This document shows positions 34,105 through 45,044 of a stretch of 64,000 nucleotides of DNA, piece by piece. The position numbers and the translations under genes are program-made. This DNA comes from Catonia carolina (taxonomy: Eukaryota; Arthropoda; Insecta; Hemiptera; Achilidae), in assembly GCA_035578175.1 (NCBI GenBank), contig JAQMRL010000005.1:56153722-56217721 (forward strand), in the 5' to 3' direction. A model generated the notes under the pieces. It had not been told where the DNA came from. It ran no database searches and worked only from the letters and a program-made list of their open reading frames with translations. Within the stretch, counting starts at the first letter, position 1. Each line of letters starts with the position of its first letter.

Positions 34105-34663
34105 CCGGTGTCCCAAAAAGAGGTTGATATTTTTGAATTAATATGCCGGACGTATCGCACATTCTACAGACTGAAAACTTTACACTTATAAAAATTAGAT
34201 ATGTAAAAAAAGTACCCTCAAGTTTCATTTGCTTATGATTAATCAAAACAAAATGGCGGAATAAGAAAATAATATCAAAAATGATATTGTTGATACCTCG
34301 GAAATTTTTAAAAAACACTTATGACTCATTTTCGTTTTGTGGCTATCAGTGCATAGCTATTGATGGATGTATGAGTTCAAATAAAGGTTAATGAAACAAA
34401 TTGTGTTCATTAATAATTTATCTTTTTCATATTTCTTTCATTTTATTATTTAAGTAACATTGTAACAAATAAACCAATTTATAATGGTTATGCAAATACA
34501 ATTACTTTCCGTCATTTTGTTTTGATTAATCATAAGCAACTGAAACTCGAGGGTACTTTTTCACATATATATTTATTATAACTGTAAAGTTTCCAGTCTG
34601 TAGAGTGTGCGATACGTCCGGCCTATTAATTAAAAAATAGCAACCTCTTCGTAGGACACCCGG
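34105..34663. mobile_element. MITE, 559 bp, TA target site, inverted ends of about 160 bp
   Basis: The left end starts CCGGTGTCCCAAAAAGAGG and the right end is its near reverse complement; TA lies on both sides (34103-34104 and 34664-34665). The arms share ATCGCACATTCTACAGACTG and GATTAATCAAAACAAAATG in inverse order. No transposase. Most likely Tc1/mariner-type; the 114-codon minus frame overlapping it is accidental. Confidence 0.88.
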
Positions 34664-34665
34664 TA

Positions 34666-35048
34666 CCTATAAATTGGAAGTTCTAGGGAACGGGCCCAAA
34701 AAAATTCAAAAAGAAGAGAATGAAAGAGAAATGAAATGAATGGAAATAAACAAGATTTTTATTAGAATCTTACAAAAAAAAATTTGTCTTACAAATAATT
34801 ATCTAAAGGTTCGTATGTAAATAAATTTAGTAAACTTTAGATTATGTACCGTTTGCAATATATCGTTTTAAGAAACTAGATAATATAGAAAACCAATAAA
34901 TAACACGGTGAGAATGTCTTCCTGAATTTCTAAGGCTGGATATTTTAAGCATTATTGTATTATCAAAACGTGAAGAAAATGTAAAAACCATTGAAACAGG
35001 CCGCCACTGTGGCCCACTAAATAGTGTGTTACACCGCAAAGTAAATCT
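34666..35048. other. Unassigned AT-rich stretch
   Basis: Nothing supported. Confidence 0.5.
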
Positions 35049-35374
35049 ACCGGGTTAGATTAAAGGTAAAGTTATCGCCACGAGTCAACTGTTTGACAGG
35101 TGGATGTACGGAGATAAAAGATCCATGGTTCAAATCTTAGTAAAGATACTTTAATACAGATTTGAATGCTAGACGGTAGTTAGGTACGAGTGTTCTTTGA
35201 TGGTTGAGGTTTAATTAACAATACTCTCTCGGAATCGTTGGAATACTCCAGGAATCGTTGGCCTGAGTATGTACCAGACTACACGCCATACATATCATCC
35301 TCATCTCATTGGATCATGGGATTGCTGATTGTTCTAAATTAAACAGATCGCAACGTACCCATATTGAGTTAAAA
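35049..35374 (+). mobile_element. tRNA-SINE family B, copy with internal duplication
   Basis: Full-length with head (GGGTTAGATTAAAGG, B box GGTTCAAATCT) and body. The body contains a short tandem duplication of GGAATCGTTGG (about 35231-35262). The A-rich end is decayed. Confidence 0.85.
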
Positions 35375-36415
35375 GAAACCTTCAAACGCACAGTTAACCC
35401 AAAGTAGTCGTAACCTAAATTTTGATTCGTATGCGAACTTAAATAAACTAAAAAAATTGAAACAGCTTGGTTTTGATTTAAAAATAAGTTCTACTATAAA
35501 TAATTAGAGCGTTTGTAGTTGACAGTTATTAGTAACAATGATGATGACATTAGCAAAATTCTCGGCTAAAATTGCAAGTAATCCTTGGTGAAATTGCACC
35601 GATAAATGTTGCGAACCGAAAGTTGTCGATGCCGCTGTAAACGCCCTCCAGCACAAATTTTAGTGGATTTTTTGCAAAAAACATTACCTAAACTATTTCA
35701 TTAAAGTAAATGAATGGAGACTCATTTAAATTGACAGAATTTGGAGATATCTAATTTGATAAATAGATATTTGGAAAAGTCTTTTAAGTACTCAAATCTC
35801 AAATACGAGTCAACAAAGATTTTTAAATAACGTTTCTCTAAATTAGTTTATCACTTTAGTCCCTACGTCTCTTTACGCACAGACTTATTTAAAAAGATTT
35901 TTGATCAGATTGTTCTCAAACCGTGACGATCACTTACAAAATTGGAAAATTATTATGATTACTACACTTTCTCTTATTGAACCAGGAGACAAAGAAATAA
36001 TAGCTTATAAAATAACTTAAATTGTGATTGGTTTAAATCGTTTAATACCTGACAAATTTATACGTTAACAAAATTAATCTAAAATAAAATAAAATATCGC
36101 ATTTCTGCAAAGGTTTAGTGTATATTGTATTCAATGAAAAGCGTAGTGTAAAGATTTTGTTGTTTTTGATTTATTGCCGCAATATAATTTTTCCAATAAA
36201 GAAAACATCTGGAGTCGTCTGGTCTCACAATGTCTGCCTTTTCCCAAATTCTGTTCTTTCACTTTAACTTCCGTAAACTTTACTTTTAGTAATATTGTTA
36301 ATACGATTATTATTATTTTGCTGTAACTGGCCGCCAAATTATTTTATAAGAATATAAAATAAAGTTATTAAAAAACTAACATTGATAACATTGCTAATAA
36401 ACTTTTTTGGTACTT
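35375..36415. other. Unassigned AT-rich stretch
   Basis: No supported gene. Confidence 0.5.
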
Positions 36416-36473
36416 CTCCATTACGTGCACGCCACTCGGATTTCCGCTGATTTTTTCACTTCTATGCTACATA
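36416..36473. repeat. Direct repeat of about 55 bp, left copy
   Basis: It contains CGCCACTCGGATTTCCGCTG and matches 37031-37086 in the same orientation. The interval between the copies contains a family A SINE. Confidence 0.75.
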
Positions 36474-36567
36474 AGAAAACTGAAAGATTCGATTGATTAT
36501 ACTTAGATTATTTTACGAAAGAACTGAAGTAACGTATTTGTCGGTATTGAAAATCAATTAATTTATT

Positions 36568-36965
36568 GTGTGTTTTGTTTAGGTCATCAGCCGAAAGAAA
36601 GCTGGTTTGAACCTTTAGAGGTTTACTAACTAAAACGAGGCGTGAGGTGGTTTACAATTGCCTTCTTCACTGAGTGAAAAAGTATGCTTATCTGCATGAC
36701 AGGCCCTCTGAAAAGCATCTACTTTCCACCCTGCAAATGTCAACTTCACTTCATTCACCACAGGGTCTGGCTGTGTAATGAAATTCATTACTCTCAGAGG
36801 AGATAACTCTGACTAGAATCTTTTACACCTCTACCTCTTCTGTTCTTAAATGCTTCAGACATGTAATTGGCTGACCATGTGATAAAAACAGAACTATTTT
36901 TTTTGTAGCTCTGGAACTAGCACATCGAGTACAAATAATTTAACCCTCCACCTGCCTGTTATGGA
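36568..36965 (+). mobile_element. SINE-like repeat, family A, copy 4
   Basis: It starts at GTTTAGGTCATCAGCCG; a four-base AAAG duplication enlarges the hairpin loop. It ends CACCTGCCTGTTATGG. Otherwise colinear with the copy at 7429. Confidence 0.85.
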
Positions 36966-37030
36966 AAAAATTAATTTGTTATCCAATGTAATACAGGCGC
37001 CCGTATAATGGATCTGAGGCTCTTAACACT

Positions 37031-37086
37031 GTTCCATTATGCGGACGCCACTCCGATTTCCGCTGACTTCTTCCACTTATATTACT
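37031..37086. repeat. Direct repeat of about 55 bp, right copy
   Basis: It matches 36416-36473 (GCCACTCCGATTTCCGCTG). Confidence 0.75.
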
Positions 37087-37439
37087 TTTAGATCTTAGTG
37101 TGAATTTAGTTTCAGTTATTTAGCCATAACCTTCTTGAATTCATCAGCAAGGTTAGAAAGACCTAAGGAACTAATGACGAACCCTATCCATTAGGTAAAA
37201 AGTCATTTCGTGAGCTTTTTCACAGATGTGATATTGTGGCACCTATTCATGTGATTCGGGTGGTTCCTATTTTAATAATGTTTCTAATATTATTTTATCA
37301 AATTATGTATGCAATTAGATAACATGCAATACACAGAAAAGATAAGAAGATAGGTAAGTTGCGCATAGATAACGTAGCGCCGAGATAACGAAGAAATAGC
37401 AAGAGTCATTTGATGGTTTGTAGATGCACCGTTTTATCA

Positions 37440-37815
37440 TAAAAAAGTCAATAAACTTCTTCTTTTTCTTCATTTCATGGATTAGACAGTACTGCCTGAT
37501 CCGGAAACCACCTTTCCCTCGGACGACCAACAATCCTTCGACCTATAATCTTGGGCTTATAATCCTTCGGCTTATAATTCTTGCCCAATCTAGCCAAACG
37601 GCTTCCTGGGTTGTAGATGACTACTCCAGTTGATTCAGTACTCATTGAACTTCTTCTTCAGTTTAAATATTTGCGACTCTTGTCTTACAATGTCACTTCT
37701 TATCTTGTTCACAAAAGTGCAGCCCTTCACTGCCCGAAGAAATTTCATTTCCGCAGCTCTTACTTCGTTCTCTGTTTGAAAGCACCTATGCCTTGCTGCT
37801 ATACTTTATAACGAG
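37440..37815 (-). pseudogene. RTE-like reverse transcriptase C-terminal fragment with AAG tail
   Basis: On the minus strand, frames in order give RAAEMKFLRAVKGCTF, VNKIRSDIVRQESQIF and, after frameshifts, GRRIVGRPRERW, the basic C-terminal signature of these LINEs. It ends at a GAAGAAAAAGAAGAAG tail (plus-strand CTTCTTC run near 37456-37470). It resembles the 62341 copy in the AEM-FLR region. All plus-strand frames over it are shadows. Confidence 0.75.
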
Positions 37816-37892
37816 CACCACCATAGTTTCAATGAAATTTAAAATTTATTAATATAAAAATTTTGTATATTTTTATATTACATTGTTATAAT

Positions 37893-38077
37893 GCCGGTCG
37901 CATTGGTGTTGTTGGTAACGTGCTCACCTCTCATCATGCGGTCTTGGGTTCGAATCCCACTCAGGCACGGCATATTTTCATATGTTATAAAAAAAATCAT
38001 TTTATCCTTCACAGTTTCAATCCAACGTCGTCGCTAATGACCACAGTAGTTGATGCGACGTTAAATAAACAATGAGA
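37893..38077 (+). mobile_element. tRNA-derived SINE, family C, copy 2
   Basis: It starts GCCGGTCGCATTGG, with B box GGTTCGAATCC (37947-37957) and CAGGCACGGC closing the tRNA-like region. The tail has the stem CGTCGC (38029-38034) / GCGACG (38055-38060) and ends TTAAATAAACAATG. It is nearly the same as the copy at 43423. Confidence 0.88.
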
Positions 38078-39849
38078 AAAATATTTGTATCCGTTTATAA
38101 ACAACAGGCCTTTATATTCCATTGACTTCTACAATAATGAACTGGCAATCTAACATTAAAAACGCAAAATCGCTTCTAGTGTATTTTAAATGGGAGTTCT
38201 ATTAACACTTAAATACAGAGTTCTACTAAACGGTTTTTTATAATTTTTACATGGTTTTAAAGAGTATTCTTTCCTGATTTGCCCAAAAGTTCTACACTTG
38301 AAATTCATGCTAATATGAGCTTCATTTTACGAAATGAAATTTCATAAATTTTATTAGTTGTAAATTTTGTTTACAGCGAAGTGCAATGTGGTTCTCCCAC
38401 ATTTACCCCTCCATAGTTATACTTTATTAGCAGACACGATCTATGTGCACATCTTTTCTCATTGCAGAACACACTCAGACGGCATCAGATATTGTAGTAA
38501 AGTTCTTTTATATAAAGTTTTGGTTTAAAACCGTTATTTTCAGGACGAAACTATCGTACTACTCTACTTTAGTCGTTACTCACCGTTTTTCTAAGAACAA
38601 TTAAGTTTGTTGTTAACTTAAATCATTTATTTAATGATAGGCGTTTAAAACCCAAGAACATTGTGCGAATTTATTTGCGCAGTTCTACTATGCTAGTTCA
38701 AAGGAAAATTTTGAAATAGGTGTGGCGTCCACTAAGATGAAGAGTACCACACTTGTACTTCCTAAAACTAAAAAAAATCTATTGTATCAGCTATTTCTAA
38801 TTTTCTTCATCTTATTAAAATTGGTTGTTAGAATTATACAATTACGAAGAGAACAGTAAAAAGAGAAAACCGTAGTTATGCATCGAATACCTTTTAACAC
38901 ATTTAGTTCAAAGAAATATTTTGTTTAGCTCTGTAGTAAATAAACCATTTAAATCCATCTAGGTTTTGCGAAAAAATTTACACGATTTCTCGTATCATTT
39001 ATTCTATAAAATTACGGGTAATGAGATTCTTTCTCACAATTTATCTTCTCGATTAATGTATTAAATAAAAAATAATAATATATAATCTATTAATATAACA
39101 TGTTGCATAATACTATAACGCCATTCATGTTTAGAAAAATCACATCAATTTCTCTTATATTTTTTGAAAGCAACTAGAAAAATCTTTAGATTTACATACA
39201 TAATAAACCCTTATTGATTTTGTAGATTGATGCATTAATGGTAGTTGATAAATTTCAATGCACTTGCAATTTTTACTTTACGGTAGATTATATAAAATGT
39301 ACTACTTTTTATCGAAAAGAAAATATGGAAAAATAAACATGTATACGTGAGTTGATATCCGTGTGGTGAACATTCTATCAGTTGCTGCCTTCAGGGAATC
39401 ATATTTTTATTAAAGGTCATATGTTTTCCACTTTTAAGCGTAACCCATTCCTGTTGGATTCAGTTTTACTTTTAAAAATTGTATATTAAGTAGCTAATTT
39501 TTAAATTAATAACTGTTAAAATCTAATATTTATGTCCAGTGTTTTCTTTAAATTAATATGGAGGTAAAGGTAATGAAGTCACAAGATTGCCTTTTGCGTT
39601 TGGATGGGCTGTGAGGAAGGGAACTGAAAATTTGCAGTGTTGCAAACCTTGACAGTGAGACACTACTCGTACATTTCACTACCGTGCAGTTTCTACATAC
39701 ATTTTGTAAGCTGTGGTTTATTCCGAGAAAATGTCTTGTTTATAAACCTTATAAGAAATAAATGTGACCTGTAATATAATAATTTCTAGTCATCTAATTA
39801 ACATGACTAGAAAATTTTGATTTAATACCAGTTACCTTATTCAATTGGA
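38078..39849. other. Unassigned AT-rich stretch
   Basis: No gene or element end supported. Confidence 0.5.
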
Positions 39850-40140
39850 TCAAAATTTTCTATGAATGAATCGCCTTCTTTACCTTCGCTGTCACCGGCG
39901 TCTTCACTATCAGTCTCACTAGTATCAATCTTACCGTTTCCTTTTTTTACTAGGTGTCAACAAAACTGTTGAAGAATAACTACTTTACGTCTTTAATTTC
40001 CTTTTTTATTTTTCGAATTGTGGTAAGAGAAACATCACAGTAGTTAGCCACTCGCTCATGGTTTTTGTTATGAGGCAGGAAAGGTATTTTTGTTTAGCTT
40101 CAGCTTCACAGCATTTTATTACACTGCATATTAGATTTTG
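39850..40140 (-). pseudogene. Possible transposase-like fragment with helix-turn-helix and acidic tail
   Basis: On the minus strand, pieces read RVANYCDVSLTTIRKIKKEI, like a winged/HTH segment found in insect transposon-associated proteins, and then after a frameshift an acidic serine-rich end (DTSETDSEDAGDSEGKEGDS). No catalytic motif is present and stops interrupt the reading. It directly abuts the R1-like 3' end at 40148. Family is not identified. Confidence 0.35.
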
Positions 40141-40147
40141 TTCAGCT

Positions 40148-40532
40148 CTTTTTTTATTCGAGGCGGCGAGAAAAACTCATGTTCACTCCCTCACTATGAA
40201 GTAAGTCGTGTTGGACTCAATTGAGGCGTCCTCGTCCAGCCCCAAGGAAGCCGCAACGGCTTACCAACCAAAAATCCGCCGCCTGGCCACTTGATCTCAC
40301 ATCAGGAAACAACCCTCCACTTCCCTTGAGACTGTTTATTTAATACTACAAGGGAAATGTCGGGTTAAAAAATTTACATACTGTCGGTGGGGCGTGGAAG
40401 GAAACCGTAGCCTAATTCCCCCCTCGCTGTCACCGACCAACACTCAGTCTCTCACTTTCATTCATCTCTTTCATCACCAGCTCTGGAAATTAGTGTGCCT
40501 ACCTTGCCTTCTGAGATCGGGACAGGATTGGT
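40148..40532 (-). mobile_element. 3' untranslated region of an R1-like LINE
   Basis: It follows the stop of the R1-like frame and ends (minus strand) CGCCGCCTCGAATA plus an A-run (T-run at 40149-40155). The terminal 240 bp also occurs alone at 43594-43835 and as an inverted pair at 57744-58008, so this 3' end is repetitive in the locus. Confidence 0.75.
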
Positions 40533-41000
40533 TTACTGTGGGAGAGGGCGATCCCGCTGATCTACATATGTCTCCTCCCTCCGCAGCCTTCCGACTACCC
40601 TCTCCGCAAACTGATCGACCAACTTCCAGCTCTCCTCATCCAGCAGCATTCCTGTCCCTACTCTCTCTGGGATCCACTGTGCAACGCCTATCTTCTCAGA
40701 TGTCTCCAATCTGTCGAGGCCAAAATAGGGACATCTTTCAAAAATATGCGCAATGGACTCCTCCTCTTCACTGTCGCACAGTCGATATTTTGGTACTTCA
40801 TAAAGTTTGAACCTCGTCAAATATGCCCCAAAGCAACCATGCCTTGTTAGCAACTGCGTCAGTTCGTGGGTGTTATCACTAAATGTCCTCCTTATCCACA
40901 CCTCGACATTTGTAATGAATCTCTTTGTCCACCCCCCGACCCTAGCTTTGCTCCATCTCCTCTGCCACCTGCTGAGTAATCGACTTTAACATTAAAAGCA
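40533..41000 (-). pseudogene. R1-like LINE, C-terminal domain
   Basis: A 122-codon frame (40533-40901) contains LTQLLTRHGCFGAYLTRFK, then the zinc-knuckle region ending HIFERC, then a helical tail to the stop. Upstream, in another frame, WQRRWSKARVGGWTKRFI is readable, so a frameshift lies near 40900. In R1-clade LINEs the knuckle is C-x2-C...H...C; here the first Cys position reads Tyr (YRLC), so the knuckle is broken. More GC-rich than its surroundings. Confidence 0.85.
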
Positions 41001-41578
41001 CCAGCTCGCTGCTTTTCCGTCCCGCACGCCACTAGATCCCATGGAGGCATCACGTTCAGCACTGTGAATGGTCTACCCACGTTTTCGAGAAACTAATATA
41101 TCTGTTTACGGTAACAAACAGTTATATTCGTAAAGTTAACCTAGAAAAGGTTCCGCGATATACTGTATATGATCTGGGTATAGTATGAGTTGTTATATTT
41201 GTTGCACTGAAAGAAAAGCATGCGCACTGATGCTTTCCCTCCTTACCCCTCGTTGCAAACAAGGGACAACTCGTGACTCGAGTAACTATAAGGAAGAAAC
41301 TTATGACAAACTTTGTACTCCTTTAGATCTTGGAATAGAGCATATAGTTAAAATTCGGTTGCGAAACATATACTAAACATTTACTTAAAATTGGGATCGT
41401 TAATCTAACGTCATGTAGATACTTAAAAATTAAAAATAATAGATAAATTTATTATATAAACTACACTATAATAGCTATTACTTTCTCTTGCCCTACCACT
41501 TGACCAAAAGATTTGACCAAAGTGATTAATTATGTAACAGCAAGTGTTGCCGTATTTATTTATTAACGTAGGTATCAA
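41001..41578. other. Unassigned; possible family D 5' end at 41478
   Basis: TTACTTTCTCTTGCCCTA at about 41478-41495 matches the first bases of family D, but nothing after it does. Confidence 0.4.
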
Positions 41579-41961
41579 TTGTTGGTAAGGTCATCAGAGG
41601 AAAGGCTGATTTGAACCTCTAGGGGCTTTGCTAAGTAAACCACGGAGTAAGGTGGTTTACAATTGGTTTCCTGACTGAGTGGAAAAGTATGCTTATCAAT
41701 ATGCCAAACCCTCTGAAAAACATTTACTTTCAACCTGCAAAAGATACTTTCTTACACTACAGAGTCTGGCCGTATAATGAATGAAATTCATTACTCTCAG
41801 AAAAGATGACTGTGAATAGTGTCTTTTACACATATCTGGTTTTAAATGCTTCGGTCGTAAAATTGGGTGAAGATGTGATAAGAAACAGAACTATTTTTGT
41901 AGCCCTGGAATAGCAGATCGAGTGTAAATAATTTAACACTCGACCTGCCTGTTATGGGCAA
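41579..41961 (+). mobile_element. SINE-like repeat, family A, copy 5 (most diverged)
   Basis: Colinear with the other copies but with many substitutions (head CATCAGAGGAAAGGCTG) and several small deletions. It ends GACCTGCCTGTTATGGGCA. Confidence 0.8.
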
Positions 41962-42799
41962 GAGTATTAAATTATCCAATCAAAACTCACAAGTAAGAAA
42001 GTGATATAAAAGGCGAGAGCGAATTTGTTTTTTCTTAAATGAGTGATATTAAATCAGAGACACGGTAAATACGGGACCAATAAATCGAGGACCTACTGTA
42101 TTAATTTTTAAAGGTTGAGTACTTCCATTGAGAGTGGAACCCGGGTGGTACAATCTTCCGGCTAGCACACCAAATCTATTACAACATAAAAATGGTAGTC
42201 AGAATTTTAATTTCATTACCATAAAAGGACATCTATATTCTGACAGTTATTGTCCTTAAATTTATTTTAATATTTTTGTTATTTTTTATGTACATTAGCA
42301 TATGTTTTAAACAAATAAATAAGCTATACAAAGAAGAAAAGAGTTTTTGTAGGATAAGTAAATAATGAATACTAGAAACTATTTTTATTGTTATTACTGG
42401 ACGTTAATTTTAATGCGTTTACAGGTAACATACATATATGGATGTTAATAATAACTCAACAGAGAGTGAAAGTCACTGTTTTGTTTATTTATCTATAATT
42501 AATTGTTGAATCGTAGAGCTCTTATAAAACTTCTTGGCACTCTTAGAGACACACCCTTTATTGTTGAATGAATAACAATTTTTACATGTTCTGTATTGTA
42601 ATAATTATTTATGTTGTATTTTACATTTATTTGTTAAATTTATTATATAAAATTAAACTTTAATAGAGATGTTAAAAAACTGTTGTCCGGTAAAAACAAT
42701 TAATATTTACCACTATGGCAAAAAATTACAACATAAAAATTTAAAAATATATTTTCCCAGTAGGAAGTTAAATTTATATCAATTGTCAATAAAAATACA
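41962..42799. other. Unassigned AT-rich stretch
   Basis: Nothing supported. Confidence 0.5.
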
Positions 42800-43192
42800 T
42801 TGTTGTTTAGGCCACCAGCCGAAAGGCTGGTTTGAACCTGTAGAGGTTTTACTAAGGAAAACGAGAAGAGAGGTGGTTTACCATTGCTTTCCTCACTGAG
42901 TGGAAAAGTGCGCTTATCAGCATGCCGGGCCCGTTGAAAAGCACATATTGTCAACTCTGCAAATAATACCTTCACTTCATTCACCACAGGGTCTGGTTTA
43001 TAATGAAATTCATTACTTTCAGAGGAGATAACTCTGATTAGTTTCTTTTACACCTCTACCTCTTCTGTTTTTAAACGATTCAGTCATTTAATTGGCTGAT
43101 CATGTGATAAGAAACAGAACTATTTATTTTAGCCCCACAATGAACAGATTGAGTGTAAATAATTTGACACTCCTCCTGCCTGTTATGGGCAG
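42800..43192 (+). mobile_element. SINE-like repeat, family A, copy 6
   Basis: Starts TTGTTGTTTAGG and ends TGTTATGGGCAG. Flanks AAAAATACA (42791-42799) and AAAAAGACA (43193-43201) look like a 9-base target duplication with one mismatch. The head hairpin CAGCC-GAAA-GGCTG is perfect. The 76- and 95-codon frames here are shadows. Confidence 0.87.
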
Positions 43193-43422
43193 AAAAAGAC
43201 ATGCCGGGTAAAAATTTGTGTAGGCAGAATTTGGATGATTTTGGTTTTAGCCCAGAATTAAAAATAACTAATTGATTTTTTGTCTAAATTGTAGGTATAC
43301 TTGACCTTCTTGATACCTTTTCATTCACCTCCAAACAAAAATCTTTTCCTTTATCGTAAAATATATTATCATCAAAATGTATGTTACATATTTTGTTAAT
43401 GTAGGTAACTCACCAGGTTTTT

Positions 43423-43593
43423 GCCGGCCGCATTGGCGAAGTTGGTAACGTGCTCGCCTCTGATCATGCGGTCTTGGGTTTGAATCTCATTCAGGCACGG
43501 CATATTTTCATACGTTACAAAAAATCATTTCATCCTTCACCGTCTGCATTAGCAGTAATTACAAAACAGTCGGACGTTAAACAAAAAAACAGG
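43423..43593 (+). mobile_element. tRNA-derived SINE, family C, copy 3
   Basis: Same head as 37893 (GCCGGCCGCATTGG), B box GGTTTGAATCT (43477-43487). The tail is shortened but keeps GGACGTTAAACAAAA. Confidence 0.87.
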
Positions 43594-43835
43594 TTTTTTT
43601 TTGTATCCGAGGCAGTGCAAAAAACTCATGTTCACTCTCACGAGATGAGGTAGTAGTTTTGGACTCAATTGAGGCTTCCTCGTTCAGTCCCAAGGAGGCC
43701 GCAACTACTACAGACCTAAAACCACCGCCTGGCCGCTTGATCCGACATCTGCAAAAACACCTCCCTCGGAACTGTTAATAAAATACTACAAGGGAAATTT
43801 CGGGTTGAAATTTAAAAACTGTCAACGGGGGGTAA
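43594..43835 (-). mobile_element. 5'-truncated R1-like 3' end
   Basis: It matches 40148-40395 in the same orientation and abuts the family C SINE. The T-run at 43594-43602 is the complement of its A-tail. Confidence 0.8.
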
Positions 43836-43839
43836 AAAA

Positions 43840-43929
43840 TTGGACTAATGGTAACGTCATCGCCGCGATCAGCTGCTTAACAGCAAATTTTCGGAGACAA
43901 AGATTTCATGTTTCAAATCCTAGTAGTGT
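43840..43929 (+). mobile_element. tRNA-SINE family B, head fragment
   Basis: Head only: GGACTAATGGTAACGTCATC, TTTCGGAGACAAAG, B-box region TTCAAATCCTAGTAG. The body is absent. Confidence 0.7.
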
Positions 43930-44471
43930 CTGGTTCCAAACTACGAGTAGTTGCGTGAAGGGTACGGGTGAGTTACAATGAATGAGTGACGCATGCTGGA
44001 AAAACTTTCCGTATTTAACTTATCTGTTTGTATTTATTACATTTGTTTTTTTACATATTTTGATATAAATTGGTAAGTGAAATATTATGAATCCGACCAA
44101 TTTAATAACCCGGTAGGTATTTGTTAAATTAATGCGCCGGATGATAACAATATTTTTTTAGTCTAGTTTGTACACGCTACCACTACAAATACATCAACCG
44201 TGAAACACTACTAACTCATTCATTCTTCCACTACTATAACAATGCACTACATTCCTTCCAGCTACACGCAGCTGGGACTTAAGCAAAGTATTTTTTTTAT
44301 TACTGTGTGGCAAAGATTTGATTGCTCCTTGCGGAGAGGAGCAGAATCAGCCGCTACTAGCCTTCTCAATAACATTTCAGTAAAATAAATTTTTTTATAA
44401 GACTGTAAAATCCTCTAGACATGTAAAATCATGATACGCATGTATGTTGTCTTATTACGTTTTAATAATAC

Positions 44472-44518
<47 letters not shown>
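44472..44518. repeat. (TTA)n microsatellite
   Basis: About 15 ATT/TTA units inside the TA-element; the sister copy has TATTA-rich sequence at the same place (56695-56745). Confidence 0.95.
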
Positions 44519-44519
<1 letters not shown>

Positions 44520-44605
44520 ATGCATATTTCATTTAAATACACCTGTATACAAACTGTAAATACACTAACCTACAATCAATAACATTTTAAAACGCCAATT
44601 GGTCC

Positions 44606-44650
44606 TTAACTTTTCTTAACTTTCCTTAACTTTCCTTAACTTTAACTTTT
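44606..44650. repeat. Short tandem repeat of TTAACTTTCC
   Basis: Three to four imperfect 10-base units; the sister copy at 56826 has only one. Confidence 0.8.
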
Positions 44651-44975
44651 CAAGAGGTCCTTAACTTTTGAAGGGAACATAAAATTTGCGTCATTCTTTC
44701 AGGAAAAATAAGTTCACTCATTAAACTACATTTCGTACGCTGCATGTGTATAGAAATAATTATCAGCCAAAACATTTTTTGCGATAAGACTTTTTCAAGT
44801 CCGAGCGTACTTCAATCAAATTTTTTACAAAATGAGTGACTACAGTATTGAAATCACTTATAAATATACATTTCTGTTGATCTGTAAGTGTTCTCGGTAT
44901 ATCATGATCCAGTATATAAAATTTTATTAATGTCAGACTTCCAGTTAATAAATAATCATCGTGGAAACGAAAATT

Positions 44976-45042
44976 TCATGAGGTTGCTTATTGTTCTTAA
45001 AATTAAATTGAACAGACTGCAACGTACACATATTAGAAACCT
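44976..45042 (+). mobile_element. tRNA-SINE family B, tail fragment
   Basis: GAGGTTGCTTATTGTTCT to CAACGTACACATATTAG matches the last part of family B. It sits between a truncated TA-element and a family D copy. Confidence 0.65.
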
Positions 45043-45044
45043 AA

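Larger units (their letters stand above)
44303..44975. mobile_element. TA-element with GTGTGGCA ends, copy 1, right end missing
   Basis: Left end CTGTGTGGCAAAGATTTG (TA at 44301-44302), then the CTACTAGCCTTCTCAA block. It matches the full copy at 56526-57399 up to about 44975, where a SINE tail follows. It includes a TTA microsatellite (44472-44518) and a short array of TTAACTTTCC words (44606-44650). Confidence 0.8.

Noticed and set aside
33974..34318. A 114-codon minus-strand frame
   Set aside because: It spans the border and arm of a TA-flanked MITE and matches no protein family I know.
40394..40810. A 138-codon plus-strand frame
   Set aside because: It lies antisense to the R1-like C-terminal domain, which has clear motif support.
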